Of a DNA stretch of 64,000 nt, positions 10,710-19,742 are shown piece after piece. How positions within the stretch are numbered: the first letter of the stretch is position 1; every line of letters starts with the position of its first letter. Position numbers and translations under genes: made by a program. The notes beneath the pieces are model-generated. The model searched no databases, was not told where the DNA came from, and saw only the letters and a program-made list of their open reading frames with translations. This stretch comes from Devosia sp. ZB163 (GTDB lineage: Bacteria; Pseudomonadota; Alphaproteobacteria; Rhizobiales; Devosiaceae): positions 508,787-572,786 of the forward strand of contig NZ_JAQRMY010000003.1 of assembly GCF_028613635.1 (NCBI RefSeq). The letters run 5' to 3'.

Positions 10710-11954
10710 ATGTCGTTACTTAGGAAAATCGGAGCAGTAGGCCTCGCGACCGCGCTGACAGTCGGCACGGCAGCGGCGGCCGACCTCGCACTCTACTCGG
10801 ACAAGACGCCGTGGAACGCCGGCATGACCGGTCTCGCCGAAGCGGCGAGCGCGGCATCGGGCGCCACCGTCAAGCTGCAGGAAATCACGCCGACGGACAA
10901 ATACCAGGCGTTCATGCAGACCTCGATCGCCGGCAACAACGTGCCTGCGTTCTTTACCTGGTGGAACGGCCAGCAGCTGAACGACCTCGTCGCGACGGGC
11001 GTCGCGGCCGACCTCACGCCGTATTGGGAAGCGGCGATCGCCAACGGCGATTTCTCGGCCGACCAGCAGGCGCTGGTGAATGTCGACGGCAAGCCGTACG
11101 GCATCCTGCTCAACGTCGCCAACTGGGTGATGTTCTACAACAAGAACCACTTCGAGAAGGCCGGCATCGCCGGTCCGCCGACCAACTGGGCCGAGTTCGT
11201 CGAGGCCTGCGACAAGCTGAAGGCCGCCGGCTTCACCCCGATCAACGGGCCTGCCTCGGGTGGCTGGATGCCGTTCATCTGGTTCAGCCAGCTCGTCCTG
11301 GGCACCAACCCCGACTCCTTCGTCGGTCTCACCGACGGCTCGGTCGCCTATGACAGCCCCGACGTCCAGAACGCCTTCAAGGTGTGGGGCGACATGTATG
11401 CCAAGGGCTACTTCACCAACCCGCAGGAGAGCGGCCAGGACGACCAGAAGCTGTTCGTCGACGGCACGTCCTCGATGTTCCTCGTGGGTGACTGGCACTC
11501 GGGCTCGTTCGTCGAGGCCGGCATGAAGGCAGGCGAGGATTTCGGCACCTTCCTCATGCCCGCGCTCAGCCCCGACGTGCAGCAGTCCGTGATCGTCGAA
11601 GCCTCGCCGATCGTCGTCTCGAAGGCCGCGCTCGAGGCCAATCCGGACCTCGGCAAGGGCGTCCAGGCGATGATGGGCGTCGATGCCGCCAACATCCTCG
11701 GCTCCACGGTCCAGGTCTACAACGGCAACCTCAAGGCGCAGGCGCCGAACGTGATCATCGAGGCGAACAAGGAACTCGTCGCGAACGCCAAGCCGCGCGC
11801 ACTCGTGCGCTGGTGGGAAGCGGTTCCGTCGCAGATCCAGGGCGACCTCGTGGCCGCCATGGGCGAGTTCATGTTCAACCCGACGCCGGAGCAGGCGACG
11901 GAGTCCATGAGCACCATGCAGTCGATCAACGCCGATTACTGGGCTAGCAAGTAA
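10710..11954 (+). CDS. Extracellular sugar-binding protein of CUT1 ABC transporter
   Basis: The 414-residue protein starts at ATG 10710 behind AAGGGAGAGA. A Sec signal peptide (KIGAVGLATALTVGTAAAA) is cleaved near residue 23-24. The mature part is a family-1 solute-binding protein with NVPAFFTWWNG, YNKNHFEKAGI and a hinge region typical of oligosaccharide binders; many tryptophans suit sugar stacking. It should capture the sugar or oligosaccharide in the periplasm and hand it to the permeases downstream. Because the same operon unit includes cytoplasmic GH38 enzymes across the divergent promoter, an alpha-mannoside is a reasonable but unproven ligand. Confidence 0.9.
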   Translation: MSLLRKIGAVGLATALTVGTAAAADLALYSDKTPWNAGMTGLAEAASAASGATVKLQEITPTDKYQAFMQTSIAGNNVPAFFTWWNGQQLNDLVATGVAADLTPYWEAAIANGDFSADQQALVNVDGKPYGILLNVANWVMFYNKNHFEKAGIAGPPTNWAEFVEACDKLKAAGFTPINGPASGGWMPFIWFSQLVLGTNPDSFVGLTDGSVAYDSPDVQNAFKVWGDMYAKGYFTNPQESGQDDQKLFVDGTSSMFLVGDWHSGSFVEAGMKAGEDFGTFLMPALSPDVQQSVIVEASPIVVSKAALEANPDLGKGVQAMMGVDAANILGSTVQVYNGNLKAQAPNVIIEANKELVANAKPRALVRWWEAVPSQIQGDLVAAMGEFMFNPTPEQATESMSTMQSINADYWASK

Positions 11955-11964
11955 GCTGCCTTCC

Positions 11965-11994
11965 GCCGGTCGCGCTCATCCGGGCGCGGCCGGC
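11965..11994 (+). other. Intercistronic GC-rich stem-loop after the binding-protein gene
   Basis: Arms CCGGTCGCGC (11966-11975) and GCGCGGCCGG (11984-11993), extended by one G-C pair, form an 11-bp stem with one G-T pair and an 8-base loop. No T-run follows closely. It separates the binding-protein gene from the permeases and probably protects the upstream message. Confidence 0.7.
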
Positions 11995-12017
11995 CCTCTT
12001 GTTTCGGAGCCCCGCGA

Positions 12018-12959
12018 ATGATCCCAGCCTCCGCCATACTGAGCCCCGAAGTGCTCAGGGAAGCGCGCCACCGCGAGCGCCGTGTCGCCTGGCAGCAGAC
12101 CCGCATCGCGTGGCTGTTCATCGCCCCGGCGGTGATCATGGTCACCGTCTTCCTGCTGGCGCCGGTCGTCTTCAACGTCGTGCTCAGTTTCACCAAGTGG
12201 CAGAAGTTCACCGGGCTCGACCAGTTCGCCGGCTTCAACAACTACGCGCGCCTGTTCCGCGTGCCCTACTTCTCCGAAGCGCTGGGCAATACCGCGTTCT
12301 GGGTCGTGGGCGCCGTCATCTTTCCGCTCGCCGTCGGCCTCGGGCTGGCGCTGCTGCTGCGCAACATCCCGTTCCAGGAAACGTTCAAGAGCCTCTATTT
12401 CCTGCCGCGCGTGCTGGCGCCGACCGCGGTGGGCGCCATCTGGTACTACGTCTACACGCCGCATGGGGTGCTGAACTCGGTCATCTCGGGCGTCACCGGT
12501 TCGCCCTTCGATTTCGGCTGGCTCTACTCGTCCGATACCGTCACCGGCTCGGTGATCGTCACCTTCGTGTGGCAGACGCTCGGCATCACCATGGTGCTGC
12601 TGCTGCTTGGACTTGCCGCCATTCCGCGCGACCCGATCGAGGCGGCGCGCGTCGACGGGGCGTCTTCGGGGCAGATCTTCCGCCACATCATCTGGCCGCT
12701 GCTGCTGCCGACGGTGCTCGTCGTCACCATCCTCAATGTCGCGGCGGGTTTCACCACCTTCGACCTGCTGTGGGTGATGGCCGGCGACTATCCGGGCAAG
12801 CGCACGCTCTCCCTGGCGGTGTACATGTACTACGAGTCCTTCTCCAACGGGGCCTGGGCCTATGGCTCCGCCGTGGCGGTCGTGCTCGGCGCGATGGTGA
12901 TCACCGTCAGCGCGTTGCTGGCAGTCGTCCAGTCGCGCGTCTCCAAGAACATTCGCTGA
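12018..12959 (+). CDS. Sugar ABC transporter permease (MalF-like)
   Basis: This 313-residue inner-membrane protein has six predicted hydrophobic spans beginning with WLFIAPAVIMVTVFLLAPVV. The cytoplasmic EAA loop reads EAARVDGASSGQIFRHIIWPLL, the docking site for the ATPase. It pairs with the permease 9 bp downstream. The ATG follows CGGAG. It is a member of the CUT1 family, like the rest of this transporter. Confidence 0.92.
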   Translation: MIPASAILSPEVLREARHRERRVAWQQTRIAWLFIAPAVIMVTVFLLAPVVFNVVLSFTKWQKFTGLDQFAGFNNYARLFRVPYFSEALGNTAFWVVGAVIFPLAVGLGLALLLRNIPFQETFKSLYFLPRVLAPTAVGAIWYYVYTPHGVLNSVISGVTGSPFDFGWLYSSDTVTGSVIVTFVWQTLGITMVLLLLGLAAIPRDPIEAARVDGASSGQIFRHIIWPLLLPTVLVVTILNVAAGFTTFDLLWVMAGDYPGKRTLSLAVYMYYESFSNGAWAYGSAVAVVLGAMVITVSALLAVVQSRVSKNIR

Positions 12960-12968
12960 GGTCTAGAG

Positions 12969-13856
12969 ATGGCCGTTGATATCACCGACCGGCAGTTCAT
13001 CGCGGATCTCATCGAGAAGGAGCGGCGCGCGCAGCGCAGCGGCGGCCGGTGGCTGGTCGTGCCGATCCTCGCGATGACGATCGCCTACCTGACGCCGCTC
13101 TACTACCTGTTCGTCACGGTGTTCAAGACGAGCGAGGAATACGCCCGGAAGGGCGTGCTCGAGCTGCCGGACTCGTTCGCGCCGATCATCGACAACGCCG
13201 TGCAGGCGTGGACGATCGCGCATCTGGGCGAAGCGGCGATGAATTCGTTCAGCTACGCACTGGTCGGCGCCGTGCTGGCGGTCGCCTTTGCCGCCGCGGC
13301 GGCCTATGGCATGACGCGGCTCAACCTGCTCGGCGCCAACGGCTGGTTCATGCTGATCTTCACCGGCACGCTGTTCCCGTTCCAGATGTACCTGGTGCCG
13401 CTGCTGTTCGGCTATCAGCGGGTGGGGCTGGTGAACACCTGGTTCGGCATGCTGCTCGTCTATGTGGCGATCTGCATCCCGTTCCCGCTGCTGGTGCTGC
13501 GGAACTCGTTCTCGTCCATCACCCGCGAGGTGGACGAAGCGGCGCGCATCGAGGGGGCGAGCGAGTGGCGCGTGTTCATCTCGATGATCGTGCCCAACGC
13601 GGTCGGCCCGATGATCGCGCTGTTCCTGTTGCAGTTCACTTTCATCTGGAACGACCTGCTGTTTTCCTCGATCCTCGCCAACGGAATCGAGGTGCGCTCG
13701 GTGATGGTGGCGCTCCAGTCGCTGCAAGGCACCTATTCGGCGCTGGGCCCCAATGTGGTGATTACGGCCACGCTGATTTCGAGTATCCCCACGGTGCTTC
13801 TGTTCATCGCGCTGAGAAAGTACTTCATGGCCGGCCTCCAACTCGGGACGAAATGA
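12969..13856 (+). CDS. Sugar ABC transporter permease (MalG-like)
   Basis: The 295-residue protein has an N-terminal cytoplasmic stretch, six hydrophobic spans and the EAA loop DEAARIEGASEWRVFISMIVP. The C-terminus (KYFMAGLQLGTK) matches the MalG-type ending. Its stop overlaps the start of the GntR gene by ATGA, so regulator synthesis is coupled to transporter synthesis. Confidence 0.92.
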   Translation: MAVDITDRQFIADLIEKERRAQRSGGRWLVVPILAMTIAYLTPLYYLFVTVFKTSEEYARKGVLELPDSFAPIIDNAVQAWTIAHLGEAAMNSFSYALVGAVLAVAFAAAAAYGMTRLNLLGANGWFMLIFTGTLFPFQMYLVPLLFGYQRVGLVNTWFGMLLVYVAICIPFPLLVLRNSFSSITREVDEAARIEGASEWRVFISMIVPNAVGPMIALFLLQFTFIWNDLLFSSILANGIEVRSVMVALQSLQGTYSALGPNVVITATLISSIPTVLLFIALRKYFMAGLQLGTK

Positions 13857-14599
13857 GCATCAACGTGGCAAGGGGATCCAGGGGAACGCTTCTGGGAGAC
13901 GACAGCAAGGCTGAGCGGCAGGAAAGCAGCTCGATTGCCGCGCAGGTCCATGACGTACTGATGGAGCGCATCCTGGACATGGAGCTTCCGCCCTTCCAGG
14001 AACTGTCGGAAGCCCGTCTCGCCGCGGAGTTCGGCGTCAGTCGCACGCCGGTTCGCGAGGCCCTGGCGCGCCTCGCCCGCCGCGGCCTCGTCGAAATCCT
14101 GCCGCAGCGCGGCACGATCGTCTCGCCGCTGAGCGAGGAGCTGATCGCCAAGTCCCGCTTCATCCGCGAGGCGCTGGAGCGGCCGCTCGCCCGGCTCGCC
14201 GCCGAGAAGCTGACGCCGGAGATCGCCGCGCTGCTGATGCGCGAGATCGCGCTCCAGAATACCTTCGCGAACCTCTCGGACGACCAGAGCTTCCTCGAGT
14301 CCGACGAGCGCTTCCATGCGCTGATCGCCAAGGCGGCCGGCTTCGAGTCGATCTGGGACGACGTGCGCGAGGCCAAGTTCCACATGGACCGGGTGCGCCG
14401 CCTGTCGCTGTTCAGCCAGGAGCACATGTTCTTCATCGTGCGCGAGCACGAGGAGATCCTCGAGCGGCTTAAGGATCACGACGTCGAAGGTGCCGATCGC
14501 AGCATTTCGGTGCACCTGTTCTCGGTGATGCGCGAGCTGGACCACATCCGCTCCGACCATCCCGAGTACTTCACGCGCGATGCCAAGCCGCCGGGCTGA
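13853..14599 (+). CDS. GntR-family (FCD) transcriptional regulator
   Basis: The 248-residue protein starts at ATG 13853, overlapping the permease stop by 4 bases. It has a winged-helix domain at residues 26-95 (LAAEFGVSRTPVREALARLARRG) and an all-helical FCD ligand domain at about 105-235 with histidines suited to metal binding. Such regulators usually repress sugar-acid operons and are released by pathway metabolites. The dyad at 7498-7511 between the divergent promoters is the most likely target. As last gene of the operon it would be autoregulated. Confidence 0.9.
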   Translation: MSINVARGSRGTLLGDDSKAERQESSSIAAQVHDVLMERILDMELPPFQELSEARLAAEFGVSRTPVREALARLARRGLVEILPQRGTIVSPLSEELIAKSRFIREALERPLARLAAEKLTPEIAALLMREIALQNTFANLSDDQSFLESDERFHALIAKAAGFESIWDDVREAKFHMDRVRRLSLFSQEHMFFIVREHEEILERLKDHDVEGADRSISVHLFSVMRELDHIRSDHPEYFTRDAKPPG

Positions 14600-14683
14600 C
14601 GGCCGAGCCGACAGCGCCGTGCGGGGGGCTTGCAGCGCTTCTGTACTGGAAGTCGCTAGAATCGGGAACGGCGGTTGGCCGCT

Positions 14684-15460
14684 TCAGCCGGACGTGTCTC
14701 CGGAACCATCCCGCGGGTCCCCGAGCCGGTGCTCGGCGTCGTTGTTCTCGCCGGGGCGCTTCTGGGGCAGGGCGGCGGCGGTGATGCGGTCGTAGCAGTC
14801 GCAGGCGTGGTCACGCAGGACCTTGCGGTCGAGCACCGCGACGGAGCCGCGGGAGTAGCTGATGGCTGCCGAGCGCATCAGCGACGACCAGGTTTCGCTG
14901 ACGGTCGCCCGTCTCAGCCCGAGCGCCAGACCCAGCGATTCCTGGGTGAGCATGAAGGGCTGCTGCTCCATGCGGTCATGGGCCTGCAGCAGCCAGCGGC
15001 TGATGCGCTGTTCGGCCGTATGGGTGCTGTTGCAGTAGACTGTCTCCATGAGCTGCGAGATCAGCGCCACCGAGTAGCGCAGCATGGCTTCGCGCACGCA
15101 CACGAAGCGCTCCATGGCCTCGTCGAGATCGTCCATCGAGACCCAGGAGGCGTAGCCGGGCACCTGCACGACAGTACGGCTGATCGCCCCGCTGGCCCCC
15201 ATCAGGTAGGTGAAGCCGAGAAAGCCCTCGTTGCCAATGGAGGCCTTCTCGAGCGACTTGCCGTCGGGCGTGGCCGCCAGAAGAGACAGTACCCCGGTGT
15301 GCGGAAACACTGCATGGGTGAAGGTCTGGCCTTCCTCATACAGCACCTCGCCCAGTTCCAGCGGTCGCGTCTCCCATCGTTCGGCCAGGAACTCCTGGGC
15401 GACTAGGCGCGTCGAGCGGATTACGCGGTTGAACGTCGAATAGGGAGAGATGTCCTGCAT
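14684..15460 (-). CDS. Crp/Fnr-family transcriptional regulator
   Basis: This 258-residue protein has an N-terminal cyclic-nucleotide-binding-like beta-roll (about 30-140) and a C-terminal Crp-type helix-turn-helix (about 165-215; LTQESLGLALGLRRATVSE). No cysteine cluster of the Fnr iron-sulphur type is seen at the N-terminus, so direct oxygen sensing by that route is unlikely. The last ~25 residues are polar and probably disordered. It is divergent from the PAS-GGDEF-EAL gene, and dyads suited to a Crp/Fnr dimer lie 45-90 bp upstream of its start. Confidence 0.85.
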   Translation of the reverse strand: MQDISPYSTFNRVIRSTRLVAQEFLAERWETRPLELGEVLYEEGQTFTHAVFPHTGVLSLLAATPDGKSLEKASIGNEGFLGFTYLMGASGAISRTVVQVPGYASWVSMDDLDEAMERFVCVREAMLRYSVALISQLMETVYCNSTHTAEQRISRWLLQAHDRMEQQPFMLTQESLGLALGLRRATVSETWSSLMRSAAISYSRGSVAVLDRKVLRDHACDCYDRITAAALPQKRPGENNDAEHRLGDPRDGSGDTSG

Positions 15461-15504
15461 GTCGTGCTGACTACTACTATGACCACATCATCGTGGGGAA
15501 TTGG

Positions 15505-15549
15505 CGTTAATCACTCATTAACGATTCTATATGTACGGTGGCGTACATA
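15505..15549. promoter_or_regulatory. Two tandem dyads between the Crp-like and PAS-GGDEF-EAL genes
   Basis: The first dyad is CGTTAAT-N5-ATTAACG at 15505-15523; its arms resemble Crp/Fnr-type half-sites. The second is TATGTACG-N4-CGTACATA at 15530-15549, an 8-bp perfect repeat. Both lie in the 185-bp divergent region. The first is a natural site for the neighbouring Crp-like regulator; the second contains TGTAC-N6-GTACA, also found at 55460-55475. Confidence 0.6.
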
Positions 15550-15645
15550 AGAACTCGGGGGTGGGTTCCGGTCAGGACGGTCGTCGCGTCACCCGCATCC
15601 CGGTCTCCTATCAGGTATTCATATCCGTATTCCCCCAGGTGACAC

Positions 15646-17835
15646 ATGTCGAACAATGGCGTTCGAAATGGCGGCGGAGCTTTGTCCGGAGAACCGCTGG
15701 AGACGCAGTCCCCGAGCTGGGGCCTGAGCCCTGCCGATGAGCTGAGCGCGTATCGCCGGGCGCTCGAACACCAGGTCATCGTCGCCGCCACCGACCGCGC
15801 CGGTCGCATCACCTACGTCAACGAGAAGTTCTGCGAGACGAGCAAGTACTCCAGTGCGGAACTGATCGGTCGCAAGCACAGCGTCGTCAACTCGGGCTAC
15901 CACCCGCGCAGCTTCTTCGTTTCGATGTGGAAGACGATCGCCAGCGGGGCGTCCTGGCAGGGCGAGATCTGCAACCGCGCCAAGGACGGCAGCATCTACT
16001 GGGTCGACACGACCGTCGTGCCGCTCTTCGATGCGGCCGGCAAGATCAACGGCTATCTGTCGATCCGCTACGAGATCACCGCCCGCAAGCGCGCCGATGC
16101 CGCCCTGCATGAGGAAGTCATGCGGCGGCGCGAGGCCGAGACGCTGCTGCTCGAGGTGATCGAGGCGCTGCCCGACGGCGTGGCGGCCTATGACCACGAC
16201 GACAGGCTGATCCTGTTCAACTCCGCCTATCGCGATTTCTACGACCGGTCGGGGGGCGCCATCCAGAACGGGGTGAAGTTCGAGACGGTGCTGCGCAAGA
16301 GCTTCGACAACGGCCAGTTCCAGTTTTCTTCCACCGATCCGGTGGCGCGGCAGCGCTGGTTCGATCGCAAGGTGAAGGAACATCGCAGCCCCGGCCGGCC
16401 GCATCTCCAGCATTTGTGGGACGGGCGCTGGCTGCAGGTGCAGGAGCGGCGCTCGCCGGTCGGCTATGTCGTGGGGGTTCGCACCGACATAACCGCGCTC
16501 AAGCAGGCCGAACGCCAGATCAAGGACCAGGCCGAACGCGATCCGCTGACCGGGCTCTACAACCGGCGCGTGTTGCTCGACCGGCTGGACCGGCTGCGCA
16601 CGCGGCAGCGCAAGGGCGACCCCCCGGTGGCGCTGGTCCTGCTGGACCTCGACAACTTCAAGGACATCAACGACACGCTGGGCCATGGCGCAGGCGACGA
16701 ACTGCTCAGGATTGCCGCCGATCGCATCCGGGAGTCGATCCGCTCCACCGACACGGTGGCGCGACTGGGCGGTGACGAGTTCGCGGTCATCCTCAACGAC
16801 GTGCGCGACGACGAAGTCGTTCGCCGCCTCGTCGCGAGGCTGACGACGCGGCTGGCGCAGCCGGTGCGCCTCGCCGACCGCAACGTGAACCCGGGAGCAA
16901 CCCTGGGCGTCAGCGTCTATCCCCGCGACAGCAGCGATGCCGGGGAGCTGCTGAAGTTCGCCGATATCGCGCTGTATCACGCCAAGGCCCGGGGGCGCGG
17001 CAGTTTCTGCTTCTTCGATGCGCAACTGCGCGCCGAACTGCAGCGCCGCGAGGCGATCGCGGCAGGCCTGCGCACGGCCATCGAGCGGCGGACGGTCGGC
17101 ATCGCGCTCCAGCCCCAGTTCGCCCTGGGCAGCCAGCGCCACGAGGGCTTCGAGGTCCTGGCGCGCTGGAGCAATACCCTCAAGGCAACACCATCCGAAT
17201 TCATCGCGGTGGCGGAGCAGGGCGGGATCATCGGGGAACTGGGTCTCCTGGTGCTCGACAAGGCCCTGGCTGCGGTCGCGCAGCTGCGGCGGTCGGGCTA
17301 CGATCCGGGCCGGCTGGCGGTCAACGTCGCGGCGGCGCAGCTCAAGGATCCGGGTTTCCCACGTGACGTTGCGGCGCTGCTGCACCGTCACGGCGTCGAG
17401 GCCTCATCACTCGAGATCGAGGTCACCGAGAACGTGTTGATCGACCGGTCGGCCGCAGTTCTCAGGCAGGCGCTGACGGAGCTTCATGCGCTCGGCGTGC
17501 AGATCGCGCTCGACGACTTCGGCACGGGCCACGCCTCGCTGACGCACCTCAAGAGCATGCCGGTCGACCGACTGAAGATCGATCGCAGCTTTGTCTCCGG
17601 CGTCGGGAGCAATGCCGGCGACGAGGCCATCGTGCGGACCATCGTCACGCTGGCGCACAGCCTCGGCAAGCAGGTGGTCGCCGAGGGGATCGAGACCGAG
17701 CGGCAGCTGCAGTTCCTGCGCGAGCTGCGCTGCGACACCGGGCAGGGCTACATCGTCAGCAAGCCGCTGCTCGAGGCAGAACTCGAGCTGTACCTCGCGG
17801 CCCAATCGGCGCCGGCGGCCCGGAGAGCCGGCTAG
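15646..17835 (+). CDS. PAS-PAS-GGDEF-EAL cyclic-di-GMP signalling protein
   Basis: This 729-residue cytoplasmic protein starts at ATG 15646 after AGGTGA. Domains in order: PAS about 40-155, a second PAS-like domain about 165-285, GGDEF about 290-455, EAL about 475-720. GGDEF is intact at 375-379 with the inhibitory RxxD site (RSTD 366-369) five residues before it, so cyclase activity is likely. The phosphodiesterase motif is EVL (503-505), but LDDFGTG, the lysine in DRLKID and VVAEGIET are all present, so activity is possible. No membrane span is seen. The globin receptor gene follows after 62 bp, which suggests a shared sensory theme. Confidence 0.92.
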   Translation: MSNNGVRNGGGALSGEPLETQSPSWGLSPADELSAYRRALEHQVIVAATDRAGRITYVNEKFCETSKYSSAELIGRKHSVVNSGYHPRSFFVSMWKTIASGASWQGEICNRAKDGSIYWVDTTVVPLFDAAGKINGYLSIRYEITARKRADAALHEEVMRRREAETLLLEVIEALPDGVAAYDHDDRLILFNSAYRDFYDRSGGAIQNGVKFETVLRKSFDNGQFQFSSTDPVARQRWFDRKVKEHRSPGRPHLQHLWDGRWLQVQERRSPVGYVVGVRTDITALKQAERQIKDQAERDPLTGLYNRRVLLDRLDRLRTRQRKGDPPVALVLLDLDNFKDINDTLGHGAGDELLRIAADRIRESIRSTDTVARLGGDEFAVILNDVRDDEVVRRLVARLTTRLAQPVRLADRNVNPGATLGVSVYPRDSSDAGELLKFADIALYHAKARGRGSFCFFDAQLRAELQRREAIAAGLRTAIERRTVGIALQPQFALGSQRHEGFEVLARWSNTLKATPSEFIAVAEQGGIIGELGLLVLDKALAAVAQLRRSGYDPGRLAVNVAAAQLKDPGFPRDVAALLHRHGVEASSLEIEVTENVLIDRSAAVLRQALTELHALGVQIALDDFGTGHASLTHLKSMPVDRLKIDRSFVSGVGSNAGDEAIVRTIVTLAHSLGKQVVAEGIETERQLQFLRELRCDTGQGYIVSKPLLEAELELYLAAQSAPAARRAG

Positions 17836-17897
17836 TCTACGCCCACCAGAACTATCATCCAGGAACCCATTCAGGCATCAGCGAAACGAGGCCGACC

Positions 17898-19610
17898 ATG
17901 CACACGACCACGCCGTCCGAACTGCAATCTCGCCTCGACTTCATCAAGCTGGACCAGGAAGCCCTCGATGGTGTCGCCTCGATTACCCCTATAATCGAGC
18001 GACACCTCGATCTGGCGCTGACGCGCTTCTATGAGCGGCTGATGGCTGCCCCCGAGGTCGCCCGCCACTTCTCCGGGCCCGAGCAGGCCACGCGGGCCAA
18101 GTCCAACCAGTCCAAGCACTGGCGCGCCATAGCCGGCGGCAAGCTCGATGGCGAGTACATCAAGAGCGCGACGATCATCGGCAATGTCCATGCGCGCATC
18201 GGGCTCGAGCCGCGCTGGTACATCGGCGGCTATGGCCTGATCGTCGAGACGCTGATCGAAGGCGTGCTGGCCGACGCGCTGAGCGAGCGCCTTCCCAAAT
18301 CGCGCCTCGGTTTCGATCGACGGTTCAGCCGCCGGGAGGTGCTGGCGGCGACCAACCAGGTCGGCAGGCTGATTACGTCCCTCGTGAAGGCGACGTTGGT
18401 CGATGTCGACATTGCCGTCAGCACCTATTTCGAGCGCAAGACTGCCGAGGCCGCCGAGCTCAACCAGCAGATCGGCCGGGTAGCGGAAGCGGCCGAGAAC
18501 GGGGACCTTGCGGCCCGCGTCGAATGTGGATCCACCGATCCCGCGATCCTCGGCCTCGCCCAGGGGGTCAATGCCCTGCTGGCGACCGTCGAGAAGGGCA
18601 TCGGCGCTACCGCTGCAACGATGGCCCGGTTTGCCGAGGCCGATCTCACCGGGCGCATGGATGGCGTGTTCAGCGGCGCCTTCGCGGAGCTGCAGTCCGA
18701 TGTGAACTCCGTGGGCGACAAGCTCACCACGATCATCCGCCAGTTGCGGGAGACGACGGGGGCGTTGCGGACGGCAACCGGCGAGATCCTCGCCGGCGCC
18801 AACGACCTCAGCGAGCGGACGACGCGGCAGGCGGCGACGATCGAGGAGACCTCCGCGGCGATGGAGCAGCTGGCCGACACCGTCGCCGAAAACGCCGCGC
18901 GGGCGGAGACGGGGGCCGGTAAGGCAAGAACCGTGGCCGCGGCGGCCGTGACGGGGGGCGAGGCGATGCAGCGCGCGCATTCGGCGATGGAGCGGATCAG
19001 CCTCTCGTCGGGGAAGATCGCCAGCATCATCGGCTTGATCGACGACATTGCCTTCCAGACGAACCTTCTCGCCCTCAATGCATCCGTCGAGGCGGCGCGA
19101 GCGGGCGAATCCGGCAAGGGGTTTGCCGTCGTGGCGGTCGAAGTCCGCCGGCTGGCGCAATCGGCGGCCGAGGCTTCCTCCGACATCAAGTCGCTCATCG
19201 ACGTCAGCATGGCCGATGTCGCCGACGGATCGAAGCTGGTCGAGGAGGCGGCGAAGCGGCTCAAGGACATGGTCGGTCCGATCGAAGAGAACACCGCCCT
19301 GATGGAAGCCATCGCCGGCGCCACCAGCCAGCAGGCCTCCGCCATCAGCGAAATGCACGTCGCGGTGCGTCAGCTCGACGAAATGACCCAGCACAATGCG
19401 GCCCTCGTCGAAGAGACGAACGCCGCCATCGAGCAGACCGAAGGACGCGCGGGGGAACTCGATCGGCTCGTCGATGTGTTCCACATCGGTCGACAGGATG
19501 CCGCCCCGACAGTCGTGCGGCCTGCGGCGCGCAGCCAGTCACCCAGGTCCGCCGCGAACCAGCCGCATCAACCACGCAAGGTTGTGGGCAGCAACTGGAA
19601 CGAGTTCTAG
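17898..19610 (+). CDS. Globin-coupled methyl-accepting chemotaxis protein (HemAT-like)
   Basis: The 570-residue protein lacks transmembrane segments. Residues 1-170 match the protoglobin/globin-sensor fold, with His98 (NVHARIGLEPRW) as likely proximal heme ligand. A HAMP-like linker (about 190-245) leads to an MCP signalling domain whose tip reads IIGLIDDIAFQTNLLALNAS (about 378-397). The protein ends in NWNEF, matching the xWxxF pentapeptide that tethers CheR/CheB. It should be a soluble oxygen (or other gas) sensor feeding the chemotaxis kinase. No che genes occur in the window. Confidence 0.92.
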   Translation: MHTTTPSELQSRLDFIKLDQEALDGVASITPIIERHLDLALTRFYERLMAAPEVARHFSGPEQATRAKSNQSKHWRAIAGGKLDGEYIKSATIIGNVHARIGLEPRWYIGGYGLIVETLIEGVLADALSERLPKSRLGFDRRFSRREVLAATNQVGRLITSLVKATLVDVDIAVSTYFERKTAEAAELNQQIGRVAEAAENGDLAARVECGSTDPAILGLAQGVNALLATVEKGIGATAATMARFAEADLTGRMDGVFSGAFAELQSDVNSVGDKLTTIIRQLRETTGALRTATGEILAGANDLSERTTRQAATIEETSAAMEQLADTVAENAARAETGAGKARTVAAAAVTGGEAMQRAHSAMERISLSSGKIASIIGLIDDIAFQTNLLALNASVEAARAGESGKGFAVVAVEVRRLAQSAAEASSDIKSLIDVSMADVADGSKLVEEAAKRLKDMVGPIEENTALMEAIAGATSQQASAISEMHVAVRQLDEMTQHNAALVEETNAAIEQTEGRAGELDRLVDVFHIGRQDAAPTVVRPAARSQSPRSAANQPHQPRKVVGSNWNEF

Positions 19611-19638
19611 GCCGAGCCCGCCCCGGTGTGTGAAGTCT

Positions 19639-19713
19639 CCATTTCTCCAAAATGGATCCTGCGAAGCACGATTTGCTCACATGTTGACGGAGTCGGCAAA
19701 AACATGCCCTAAT
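19639..19713 (+). promoter_or_regulatory. Weak hairpin and possible promoter before the PLP-enzyme gene
   Basis: CCATTT and AAATGG (19639-19655) form a 6-bp stem after the chemoreceptor stop, without a T-run. TTGACG at 19684-19689 and CCTAAT at 19708-19713 (spacer 18) form a possible sigma-70 promoter for the gene at 19743. Both calls are tentative. Confidence 0.35.
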
Positions 19714-19742
19714 GACGAAGATTTGTAGAACGTGAGTGAGCC

